Shown here in pieces: positions 17,487 through 25,273 of a stretch of DNA of 64,000 bases. The stretch comes from an uncultured Clostridia bacterium. Lineage in GTDB: Bacteria; Bacillota; Clostridia; Lachnospirales; Lachnospiraceae. The number at the start of each line of letters is the position of its first letter. Position 1 is the first letter of the stretch. Location: assembly GCA_948467395.1 (NCBI GenBank), contig CAOKDX010000002.1, forward strand, positions 62,001-126,000. The letters are read 5' to 3'. The position numbers were made by a program, and so were the translations under genes. A model generated the notes under the pieces. The model had not been told where the DNA came from. It saw only the letters and a program-made list of their open reading frames with translations, and did not search any database.

Positions 17487-18356
17487 CTATTCGTGTCTTT
17501 CACAATAGTCGTTATACCGCTCGTCCATCAGCTGGTCCGCATAGGCCCTGCTGAACAGTGGAAACTGCTCTATCAGCATATCGCACAGCTTCTCATGTGC
17601 CGAAAAATAATTGTCCTCTTCAGAAAGGCTGGAATCGATCAGCGTGCCGATGAGCTCATCGTTAATATTGGTATCAATCCAGGCCATCACCTCTTTTGTC
17701 ACCCTTTCCTCCTCGGATACAATATTTTTCAATTTCCTTGCACGGATCAGTGATGCAATTCCCACCCCGACAAAGACGACAAATACTACGGCCATGATGA
17801 TCATGGAAAATTCATTAAAGAAGCTGATCATTTTCAACTGATTGGCAATGACAACGCCGATACCGATCATGCCGAAAATAAGAAATGAGATTCCACTGAA
17901 TTTTAAATCTGCATATTTATCCTTTTTCTTTACATAGACACTGCTTGCTTCGGTTCTGAGTTCTGAGAACATATGGCTGGCCTCTTCGGACTCCAGTTCT
18001 TCTAACTGTTTTTCCACATCTGGCATCAGTTCATTGGGATCCATGTCTGTTATTTCATCAATGGAGTGGAACCGTGCAAACATATTCTCAGCCAATTCCC
18101 TTTCAAATTCAGCAACCACAAGATGAAATCCGGTTTCCTCCTCCCGGGCAGGGATTGCCGCCGCTGTCTTCAGATCACCGTAACGCAGATAGGATACAAG
18201 CTTATCAGCGGTCTCCTTATGATCCGTGTGACACAGTATTACAGGGGCGCCGGGATCGATATCCTCTGGCAGCTCGTCCACCAGCCCGACTCCGCAGTCC
18301 GCACACATATTGATTCCCTCTCTATATTCATTTTTACATTTTGGACACCATGGCAT
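17487..18356 (-). CDS. Zinc-ribbon membrane protein of unknown function
   Basis: 289 residues. The N-terminus is a short zinc ribbon, CPKC at residues 4-7 and CADC at 18-21. Next comes a compact domain with an ILCHTDHKETADKL segment that resembles DUF2007-like signal-transducing modules. Then two hydrophobic segments (about 155-172 and 183-205) and a charged cytoplasmic tail of about 85 residues. AAGGAGG lies eight bases before the chosen ATG; another ATG five bases upstream is out of frame. A clear promoter faces away from the radical SAM operon. I do not recognise a function. Confidence 0.75.
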   Translation of the reverse strand: MPWCPKCKNEYREGINMCADCGVGLVDELPEDIDPGAPVILCHTDHKETADKLVSYLRYGDLKTAAAIPAREEETGFHLVVAEFERELAENMFARFHSIDEITDMDPNELMPDVEKQLEELESEEASHMFSELRTEASSVYVKKKDKYADLKFSGISFLIFGMIGIGVVIANQLKMISFFNEFSMIIMAVVFVVFVGVGIASLIRARKLKNIVSEEERVTKEVMAWIDTNINDELIGTLIDSSLSEEDNYFSAHEKLCDMLIEQFPLFSRAYADQLMDERYNDYCERHE

Positions 18357-18420
18357 GGCATTTTCCTCCTTTTCAACAGTCCCGCGGTCCTTTGGCTGGA
18401 CGGTTGTATTTTCTCATTCC

Positions 18421-18449
18421 AATATACCATAATCAGGGTAGGGTGGCAA
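18421..18449 (-). promoter_or_regulatory. Promoter of the zinc-ribbon protein gene
   Basis: Read on the minus strand: TTGCCA (complement of 18444-18449), 17-base spacer, TATATT (complement of 18421-18426). It is back to back with the promoter of the radical SAM operon, eight bases away. Confidence 0.75.
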
Positions 18450-18456
18450 GCGGCAC

Positions 18457-18485
18457 TTGTCACCTTTTGGATAGTATGGTAAAAT
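18457..18485 (+). promoter_or_regulatory. Promoter of the radical SAM operon
   Basis: TTGTCA (18457-18462), 17-base spacer, TAAAAT (18480-18485). An ATG at 18484 falls inside the -10 box, so the real start must lie downstream. Confidence 0.75.
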
Positions 18486-18516
18486 GATAAACCAGATGTC
18501 TGAGAGGAGAATGTTC

Positions 18517-20394
18517 ATGGTAGAATTAGCTTTGAGCGATGAGATTCTGATGAGCGTGGAAAAACCGGCGCGCTATATCGGAAATGAGATAAACAGTATC
18601 AGGAAAGATCCGGCAGAGACAGAAATCCGATTCTGTATGTGTTTTCCGGACGTATATGAGATTGGCATGTCCCACCTTGGCATCCAGATTCTCTATGATA
18701 TGTTGAATGGATGGGAGGATACATGGTGTGAGAGAGTATATTCTCCCTGGCCGGATCTGGACCGGATCATGCGGAAGAGGGCAATTCCTCTCTTCGCCCT
18801 GGAATCCCAGAGCCCGGTGAGGGATTTTGATTTTCTTGGAATTACTCTTCAGTACGAAATGTGTTATACCAACATCCTGCAGATTCTGGATCTCTCCTGC
18901 ATACCACTGCATTCGCCGGAACGTTCCTGGGATGATCCCATTGTGATAGGAGGGGGCCCATGTACTTACAATCCGGAGCCGGTGGCAGACTTTTTTGATA
19001 TCATATATATCGGAGAGGGGGAAACCGTATACCGGGAGCTGCTGGATCTGTATAAGAAAGCGCGGAAAAATCATTGTGACCGGCTTTCCTTTCTCAAACA
19101 GGCGGCGCAGATCGAGGGGCTTTATGTTCCGCAGCTGTATGAGATATCTTATAAGGAAGATGGTACGATAGATAAGATGCAGCCAGTCTGTCCGGAAGCA
19201 CCTGTGACGGTGCGCAAACAGGTGGTGACAGACCTTTCGGATACCTATTACCCCACGAAACCTCTTGTTCCCTATATCCGTGCCACACAGGACCGGGTCG
19301 TGCTGGAGATTCAGAGGGGCTGTATCCGGGGATGCCGGTTTTGCCAGGCCGGGATGATCTACCGGCCCATCCGTCCAAGGAATCTGGAATTTTTGAAAAA
19401 ACGTGCCCTTGAAATGCTGGATCATACAGGATATGAGGAAATCACACTGAGTTCTCTCAGCTCCAGCGATTATGAAGAGCTGCCGGAGCTTGTCTACTTT
19501 CTGATAGAAGAATGCCGGCAGAGAAAATTGAATATTGCCCTTCCGTCACTCCGCATCGATGCATTTTCGCTGGATGTTATGAGCAGGGTTCAGGACGTGC
19601 GCAAGAGCAGCCTTACTTTCGCACCGGAGGCAGGATCGCAGAGGATGCGTGATGTGATCAACAAAGGCCTCACGGAAGAGGTCATCCTTGACGGGGCATG
19701 GAAGGCCTTTCAGGGAGGATGGAACCGGGTCAAGCTATATTTTATGCTGGGACTTCCGGGGGAGACAGATGAGGATATTGCCGCCATTGCGGAGCTGGCT
19801 GATAAAATCGCCGCCGTTTACTTCCAGCTGCCAAAGGAAGAGCGTCATGGAAGACCGGAAATTACGGCCAGTACGTCATTTTTTGTTCCCAAGCCCTTTA
19901 CTCCATTTCAGTGGGCGCCTATGGGAACTGCAGAATATTTTGAAGAGAAGAGAAGGTATCTCAAAGGGAAGGTGAAGGAACAGACCAATCAGCGTTCTAT
20001 CCGCTATAACTGTCACGATGCCGTAACATCTGAGCTGGAGGGAATCTTTGCCAGGGGAGACCGCCGCCTTGCTCCCGTCATCGAGGCGGCATATAAGCGA
20101 GGCTGCTTTTTTGACGCGTGGACAGATTATTTTCAGCCAGAGGTCTGGAATGCGGTTTTGGATGAATGGGAGATTGACAGGGATTTCTATAATTACAGGG
20201 AGAGGGGAGAGGATGAAATCTTCCCCTGGGACTTTATCGACATCGGGGTCAGCAGACAATTTATGTGGCAGGAATATGAGAGGGCGAAGAGAGGCGAGGT
20301 GACTCCCAACTGCCGTGAAGGCTGCAGCGGCTGTGGCGCGGCGCAGTTCGGTACAGGGGTCTGTGTGGAGAAGAGAGGAGGCGGTGTTGGATGA
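18517..20394 (+). CDS. TIGR03960-type radical SAM protein
   Basis: 625 residues from the ATG at 18517, six bases after AGGAGA; earlier in-frame ATGs (18484, 18496, 18511) overlap the promoter or the binding site. The N-terminal half is a B12-binding-like region starting EKPARYIGNEINSI. The radical SAM cluster motif CIRGCRFC gives C269, C273 and C276. The C-terminus has more cysteines (NCREGCSGCG), perhaps a second cluster. This family is almost always paired with a DUF2344 protein and RNase G, as here; its reaction is not established to my knowledge. Stop overlaps the next gene by four bases. Confidence 0.88.
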   Translation: MVELALSDEILMSVEKPARYIGNEINSIRKDPAETEIRFCMCFPDVYEIGMSHLGIQILYDMLNGWEDTWCERVYSPWPDLDRIMRKRAIPLFALESQSPVRDFDFLGITLQYEMCYTNILQILDLSCIPLHSPERSWDDPIVIGGGPCTYNPEPVADFFDIIYIGEGETVYRELLDLYKKARKNHCDRLSFLKQAAQIEGLYVPQLYEISYKEDGTIDKMQPVCPEAPVTVRKQVVTDLSDTYYPTKPLVPYIRATQDRVVLEIQRGCIRGCRFCQAGMIYRPIRPRNLEFLKKRALEMLDHTGYEEITLSSLSSSDYEELPELVYFLIEECRQRKLNIALPSLRIDAFSLDVMSRVQDVRKSSLTFAPEAGSQRMRDVINKGLTEEVILDGAWKAFQGGWNRVKLYFMLGLPGETDEDIAAIAELADKIAAVYFQLPKEERHGRPEITASTSFFVPKPFTPFQWAPMGTAEYFEEKRRYLKGKVKEQTNQRSIRYNCHDAVTSELEGIFARGDRRLAPVIEAAYKRGCFFDAWTDYFQPEVWNAVLDEWEIDRDFYNYRERGEDEIFPWDFIDIGVSRQFMWQEYERAKRGEVTPNCREGCSGCGAAQFGTGVCVEKRGGGVG

Positions 20395-21128
20395 AGACAA
20401 GGATGCGATTCACAAAAACCGGATCCGTGAAATTTATCGGGCATCTGGACTGTATGCGTTTCTTTCAGAAAGCGCTTCGCCGGGCCCGACTGGATGTGGC
20501 CTATTCACAGGGCTTCAGTCCCCACCAGCTCATGAGCTTCGCCTCCCCGCTAGGAGTGGGAATCACAAGTGACGGGGAATATATTGATATTGAATTTCAC
20601 TCCCTGCCAGATCTGACGATGCCGGAGCTGGTAAATTACCTGAACCGTTTTATGACGGAGGAGCTCTTTGTAACGGAAATTCAGATTATGCCGGACCATT
20701 TCAAGAATTCCATGGCTCTTCTCAATGCGGCGGATTATATGATCGTAGAAAAGGAGCCGGGAGTTTTCCCAGAGGAATGGAGAGAGAAATGGCAGAAATT
20801 TATTTCACAGCCGGAGATCCGGGTAATGAAAAAGACAAAGAAATCGGAGAGGGAAATGGATATTCGCCCATTTATTCTGGAATATGCGGACCAGTTGGAT
20901 GTTTTTGCAGAGAGGACGGGAGAGAAATTTGGCAGGATTCACTGCCCGTATCGGGGAGATTCCTTATACCTTCAGCTCACCAGCGGCAGCGAAATCAATA
21001 TTAAGCCAGAGCTGGTTATGGATGCATTTTACAGCCTCTGCCAGGTGGAGATGAAACCATATTCCTTTCAGATCCACCGGCTGCAGATGCATTTTAATCC
21101 GATTCCGGAAAAGAGGGTGCTCATATGA
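20391..21128 (+). CDS. TIGR03936/DUF2344 radical-SAM-associated protein
   Basis: 245 residues, beginning in the ATGA overlap with the radical SAM gene. Family features are visible: FTKTGSVKFIGHLDCMRFFQKALRRA at the N-terminus and YSQGFSPHQLMSFASPLGVGITS. In some bacteria this protein is fused to the C-terminus of the TIGR03960 protein, so the two probably act as one unit. It has no catalytic motif I can name; RNA or tRNA involvement has been guessed from the constant neighbourhood of RNase G and ribosomal genes. Ends overlapping rng by four bases. Confidence 0.88.
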   Translation: MKTRMRFTKTGSVKFIGHLDCMRFFQKALRRARLDVAYSQGFSPHQLMSFASPLGVGITSDGEYIDIEFHSLPDLTMPELVNYLNRFMTEELFVTEIQIMPDHFKNSMALLNAADYMIVEKEPGVFPEEWREKWQKFISQPEIRVMKKTKKSEREMDIRPFILEYADQLDVFAERTGEKFGRIHCPYRGDSLYLQLTSGSEINIKPELVMDAFYSLCQVEMKPYSFQIHRLQMHFNPIPEKRVLI

Positions 21129-22297
21129 ATAACCGCAGGCAGATTGTCATCACCCATCTGCAGCAAAAAACAATTATGCTGTATATGGAGAATGAAAAAA
21201 TATACGATGTGCTGGTGGGGGAGAAGGAAGGCGCACAAAGCATTGAGGTGGGAGATATCTATATTGGAAGGGTCCAGAATATTGTCCAGAATATCAATGC
21301 GGCCTTTGTTGAGATTCAGAAAGGGATTGTCTGCTATCTCCCGCTGTCTGAATGCGGTGACCGGAAGATACAGTGTGGCAATGAACTGGTAGTACAGATA
21401 AAAAAGTCCGCCGTCAAGACAAAGCAGCCGGTTGTCACACTATATCCTGAATTAGCCGGAAAATACAGCGTCATACAGACAAAGACTTCCCGGAACGGGA
21501 TATCCAAAAAGATAAAGGACCAGGAAAGAATACTGGAATTGCAGCAGCTGCTGGGGGAATACGAAACAGAGGAGTATGGAATCCTTCTACGGACAAATGC
21601 AGCGGATGCTCCGCTGGATGAGATTCGTTCTGAGTGTCAGAAGCTGAGCGCGGAGATGCATGAAAAGATGGAACACAGCCGGTATATGACCTGCTTTTCG
21701 CTGCTGCGCAAGGAGACACCATTCTACATGAAATATATTAACAGCTGCCGTCCGGATGATCTGGACCGTGTGATTACCGATGACGAGGAGATTTTCCATC
21801 AGTTATATCCTGTCTGCGGTAGTCTGGCGGAGTGGTATCAGGATACAGCTTATCCGCTGGATAAGCTTCTTGGGATCTCTTCTAAACTGGAAAAGGCCTT
21901 TGAAAAATATGTCTGGTTGAAAAGCGGCGGGAGTCTGGTGATCGAACCGACGGAGGCGCTGACCGTTATTGATGTAAATACCGGGAAGGCCATTGACGGG
22001 AAAAGAAACAGGGAAACTACTTTTTTCCGAATCAACTGCGAGGCAGCAAGAGAAGCAGCAAGACAGATCCGCATGCGGAATTTGTCCGGAATCATTCTTA
22101 TTGATTTTATAGATATGAAGAACAGGAAGAATCAGAGGGATCTGATGGCGCTTCTTGGCGAAGAACTGGCAGCGGATAAAACACGCACTGCCCTGGTGGA
22201 CATTACTAAGCTGGGACTGGTGGAGATTACCCGGATGAAAAAGAACAGGCCATTGTGGGAAACACTGGAAAGGCCAAGGGGATCTGTGCCGGACTGA
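21125..22297 (+). CDS. rng: Ribonuclease E/G family protein, short form
   Basis: 390 residues, third gene of a translationally coupled operon. RNase E/G enzymes cut single-stranded AU-rich RNA, acting on mRNA decay and rRNA 5' processing. An S1-like region (residues 40-110, IYIGRVQNIVQNINAAFVEI) and the DNase I-like catalytic part are present, with metal ligands D283 in VIDVNTGK and D327 in LIDFIDM. The protein stops right after VEITRMKKNRPLWETL, so the Zn-link Cys pair that joins E. coli RNase E/G subunits is absent. That may be normal for short clostridial forms. In related genomes rplU usually follows; here about 5.4 kb intervenes. Confidence 0.9.
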   Translation: MNNRRQIVITHLQQKTIMLYMENEKIYDVLVGEKEGAQSIEVGDIYIGRVQNIVQNINAAFVEIQKGIVCYLPLSECGDRKIQCGNELVVQIKKSAVKTKQPVVTLYPELAGKYSVIQTKTSRNGISKKIKDQERILELQQLLGEYETEEYGILLRTNAADAPLDEIRSECQKLSAEMHEKMEHSRYMTCFSLLRKETPFYMKYINSCRPDDLDRVITDDEEIFHQLYPVCGSLAEWYQDTAYPLDKLLGISSKLEKAFEKYVWLKSGGSLVIEPTEALTVIDVNTGKAIDGKRNRETTFFRINCEAAREAARQIRMRNLSGIILIDFIDMKNRKNQRDLMALLGEELAADKTRTALVDITKLGLVEITRMKKNRPLWETLERPRGSVPD

Positions 22298-22308
22298 CAC
22301 AGAGGAAA

Positions 22309-22342
22309 GGGGGAGGGGAGAGACCAAAAGTCATCCTCCCCC
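22309..22342 (+). terminator. Hairpin after rng
   Basis: GGGGGAGG (22309-22316) pairs with CCTCCCCC (22335-22342). No T run follows, so it may stabilise the 3' end more than terminate. Confidence 0.5.
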
Positions 22343-22347
22343 GCATG

Positions 22348-22358
22348 TGATTTTGCCA
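22348..22358. repeat. 11-base inverted repeat, left copy
   Basis: TGATTTTGCCA here is matched exactly by its complement TGGCAAAATCA at 23486-23496. The two copies bracket the integrase gene. Confidence 0.45.
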
Positions 22359-22376
22359 TTTCTATTTTATTTCATA

Positions 22377-23453
22377 TTAGGAATTTCGGAATGCATGATT
22401 CAGCATATCTGCCATCTGCAGCTGTTCGGTTGGAAACATATGGGCATAATGATATGTAATATTCTGACTCTCGTGGCCGACGCGGTTGCCGATGGAGACG
22501 GCAGAAAAACCCATATGGATCAAAAGAGAGACATGGGAGTGTCTCAGATCATGGATACGGATCCTCTTGATTCCAGCCTTCTTCGTTCCCCTGTCCATCT
22601 CACGCCGCAGAAAGCTCTTGCTTATCCTGAAAATTCTGTCTTTTTGATGACAGCTCCTGTCACTGGATAGAAAATCCCGTAATTCCAGACAGAGAAATTC
22701 TGGCATCTGTATCTCACGTCTGCTTTTCTTTGTCTTGGGATTTGTTATAATATCTTCCCCATGGATGCGCTGCAGTGATTTTGTGATGCGGAGGGTATGC
22801 GCATCCAAATCAATATCATCCTGCGTCAGGGCAAGCAGCTCGCCAACCCGCAGCCCACACCAGTAAAGAATCTGGAATGCATGATAGGAGACGGGATTAT
22901 CTGCAATGGAACCGGCAAAGGCAAGATATTCCTCCTTTGTCCAGAAAAGCATTTCCTCCGATTTGCCGCTTCCCAGTGGTCCTGCCTTGACAACCGGATT
23001 GCTTCTCAGGTCATAAAACCTCACTGCGTGATTGAAAATCGCGCTGAGTTCCGCCTGGATCGTTCTCAGATAAGTGGGCTTGTGAGCCTTTCCGTACTTA
23101 TTCCGGTAACCGATCATAATATTCTGCCACTGCAGGATATCCGAAGCCCGGATCTCATTTATTTTCCTATTCTTAAAATACGGCATAAGCTTTGTGTGGA
23201 CAATATGTTCCTTGATCTCCCATGTATTTTGTTTCAGCTTCGGTTTGCGGTCCCTGGAATATGTTTTATAGAATTCACCGAATGTCATATCGGGATCCGC
23301 AATAGTTTCCATGCGGAAATTCTGTTCCCAGTCCGCCGCTTCACGTTTCGTTTTAAAGCCACGTTTCATCTTCCGCCTGTTTTTTCCTGTCCAGTCATAA
23401 TAATGAAAGGAAACATACCATGTGCCTCTGCTCTCATCTTTGTATACTGCCAT
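22377..23453 (-). CDS. Tyrosine recombinase/phage-type integrase
   Basis: 358 residues. An AP2-like arm-type DNA-binding start (GTWYVSFHYYDWTGKNRRKMKRGF), a SAM-like core-binding domain (about 56-150) and a catalytic domain follow in order. All active residues are present: R202 (CGLRVGELL), a Lys in the NPKTKKSRRE turn (240-243), H301-x-x-R304, H327 and the nucleophile Y336 in YHYAHMFP. The protein looks functional. No excisionase, relaxase, capsid or repeat-flanked element is visible, so it is an orphan or remnant of an integrative element. It converges on rng. AAAGGTG and a TATAAT-like -10 (complement of 23507-23512) lie upstream. Confidence 0.92.
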   Translation of the reverse strand: MAVYKDESRGTWYVSFHYYDWTGKNRRKMKRGFKTKREAADWEQNFRMETIADPDMTFGEFYKTYSRDRKPKLKQNTWEIKEHIVHTKLMPYFKNRKINEIRASDILQWQNIMIGYRNKYGKAHKPTYLRTIQAELSAIFNHAVRFYDLRSNPVVKAGPLGSGKSEEMLFWTKEEYLAFAGSIADNPVSYHAFQILYWCGLRVGELLALTQDDIDLDAHTLRITKSLQRIHGEDIITNPKTKKSRREIQMPEFLCLELRDFLSSDRSCHQKDRIFRISKSFLRREMDRGTKKAGIKRIRIHDLRHSHVSLLIHMGFSAVSIGNRVGHESQNITYHYAHMFPTEQLQMADMLNHAFRNS

Positions 23454-23485
23454 AATTTCACACCTTTCTTTGGTTTCTTGTTCTG

Positions 23486-23496
23486 TGGCAAAATCA
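23486..23496. repeat. 11-base inverted repeat, right copy
   Basis: TGGCAAAATCA, the exact complement of 22348-22358. It lies in the integrase 5' untranslated region, between its -10 box and ribosome binding site. Confidence 0.45.
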
Positions 23497-23530
23497 GCAT
23501 AAAGCTATTATACATGGTATTGTGAGATGG

Positions 23531-24799
23531 TCATTCCCTTGTTCTTCTATTGATAAATTCGGTCTTATACTTTGAATATACGATTGTCTGGTCATGATAC
23601 AGCCCATAATAGCCAGACATCAGATAGCTGATGCTGACACCGATGAGAAAATAGGGAACTGCCTCATAGCCAAACAGTTCAAAGGAAATCAGGAGAGAGG
23701 TAATGGGACAATTTGTGACCCCACAAAAAAGCGACATCATGCCAACCGCCGCGCAGAGAGAGGGTGATATACCGCAGATCTGTCCAAACAGGCATCCAAA
23801 TGTGGCACCGACAAAAAATGACGGCACGATTTCTCCCCCCTTAAATCCGGCCTCCAGTGTGAGTGCGGTGAAAATAATTTTTAGAATAAAAGCCGGCGGA
23901 GATACCGATCCGTCAATCGCCCGTTCGATTACCGGTACACCGGCCCCCATATAATCGTCGGTGTGCAGGATCACCGTGAGGAGAATGATCACAGTACTGG
24001 AAAGCAGGATCCGTATATAAGGGTTTTTCAGATGTTTGCGGTAAACATCGCCCAATGAGTGAAGAGAGATACAAAACAGGGCGCTTAAGGCCGCACAGCA
24101 CAGTGCCAGTCCGATGATCTTTATGGATGGAAGCAGCTGAAAGGACGGAATTTCTATTAGATGAAATACATCCGGGCCGATTCCCATATGGACGGCAAAT
24201 TTCGAGGCTACCAGGGCAGAAAAGACACAGGGAACCAGTGCGGCATAGTACATGACACCAATGCTTCCCACCTCCAAAGAGAAAATGGCGGCGGCGACAG
24301 GCGTGCCAAAGATAGCTGAGAAGGCGGCACTCATGCCGCACATCACTACGATCCTCTGATCCTTTTCGTCAAAACGAAAAAATCTTCCGAGCTGCTGTCC
24401 GATGCTGCCGCCAAGCTGGAGGGCGGCTCCCTCGCGTCCGGCACTGCCGCCAAATAGATGTGTGAGAATTGTGGTAATAAAGATAAGAGGCGCCGTCTTG
24501 AAAGGAATCTCAGATTTGGCGTGAAGGGTTGACAGAACCAGATTCGTCCCCTTGTCATTTTTATAATTGAATACCCGGTAAAGGAATACGATCACCACAC
24601 CGGCGGCTGGAAGTAAAAAAATCAGCCATGGGTATTCGATGCGAAAGTCTGTCACCTGTCTTAGACAGAAGGCAAACAGGGTACTGAAAGCGCCGACAAA
24701 GAGACCGATAAAGACCGAACAGAGTCCCCACCGCACAAAAACCTGCAGGTTCTTTATCATTCTTCCTATGTACAAACGAAGCAGAACTAATTTTTTCAT
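23531..24799 (-). CDS. CLC-family antiporter, resembling the fluoride-specific class
   Basis: 422 residues, about ten or more hydrophobic helices. The gating glutamate motif is clear: THLFGGSAGREGAALQLGG with E123. The anion-selectivity motif GSGIP of chloride CLCs is absent; at that place the sequence reads KGTNLVLSTLH (about 83-93). The helix N region reads GFKGGEIVPSFFVGATFG rather than GGIFAP. Both changes are, from memory, typical of CLC-F fluoride/proton antiporters. Chloride transport cannot be ruled out by eye. No fluoride riboswitch is visible upstream on its strand. GAGAGG lies 11 bases before the ATG. It belongs to the accessory stretch between rng and rplU. Confidence 0.85.
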   Translation of the reverse strand: MKKLVLLRLYIGRMIKNLQVFVRWGLCSVFIGLFVGAFSTLFAFCLRQVTDFRIEYPWLIFLLPAAGVVIVFLYRVFNYKNDKGTNLVLSTLHAKSEIPFKTAPLIFITTILTHLFGGSAGREGAALQLGGSIGQQLGRFFRFDEKDQRIVVMCGMSAAFSAIFGTPVAAAIFSLEVGSIGVMYYAALVPCVFSALVASKFAVHMGIGPDVFHLIEIPSFQLLPSIKIIGLALCCAALSALFCISLHSLGDVYRKHLKNPYIRILLSSTVIILLTVILHTDDYMGAGVPVIERAIDGSVSPPAFILKIIFTALTLEAGFKGGEIVPSFFVGATFGCLFGQICGISPSLCAAVGMMSLFCGVTNCPITSLLISFELFGYEAVPYFLIGVSISYLMSGYYGLYHDQTIVYSKYKTEFINRRTRE

Positions 24800-24924
24800 T
24801 TTCTGTCATCCTCTCCCATAAACATAATTTTACTGTATTTTGTATTATATCAGATTCCGGGGACAGCGGCTATAGGAATCGGGCGGATTCTGAAAAAGAA
24901 AAAAGAAAAATTTTTTTACAGCGG

Positions 24925-24953
24925 TTGAAGTTTGAAGCATTCAAAGGTATAAT
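24925..24953 (+). promoter_or_regulatory. Promoter of the DUF2164-lipoprotein-lysozyme operon
   Basis: TTGAAG (24925-24930), 17-base spacer, TATAAT (24948-24953). It rules out a start at 24925 for the downstream gene. Confidence 0.75.
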
Positions 24954-24999
24954 AAAGATGGCAAAAGCAGTTGGCGGCATGTGTAAAGGAGAGTATGGG

Positions 25000-25251
25000 A
25001 TGGCAAAGAATACCTATGATCTTTCTTCTGATCAGCGGAAGAAACTGCAGGAGGAAATCATTTATTTCTTTCAGGAGGAGAGAGACGAAGAACTGGGGAT
25101 TATTGGAGCAGACACGGTGCTGGATTTTTTCCTGGATGTACTGGGAGAGACCATCTATAACAAAGCACTGGATGATGTGAAGAGATGGCTGAACAGGACC
25201 GTTGAGAATGCAGAAAGCGATTATTATGCACTCTATAAAAGCGGAAGATAG
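25000..25251 (+). CDS. DUF2164-like small protein
   Basis: 83 residues from the ATG at 25000, with AAAGGAGAG upstream. The sequence AKNTYDLSSDQRKKLQEEI, then FFQEERDEELG, then VLDFFLDVLGETIYN, matches the DUF2164 family, whose members are about 80 residues, cytoplasmic and of unknown function. Strongly acidic in the middle, likely helical. First gene of a unit with the lipoprotein (22 bases downstream) and GH25 lysozyme. Extending the frame to 24925 would overlap the promoter. Confidence 0.8.
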   Translation: MAKNTYDLSSDQRKKLQEEIIYFFQEERDEELGIIGADTVLDFFLDVLGETIYNKALDDVKRWLNRTVENAESDYYALYKSGR

Positions 25252-25273
25252 GAAATAAAAGGGGGAAGGAAAC

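Noticed and set aside
24800-24924. Possible fluoride riboswitch upstream of the CLC gene
   Set aside because: The conserved GAUGG and CUGAUGG-CUCC elements were looked for on the gene's strand and are absent.
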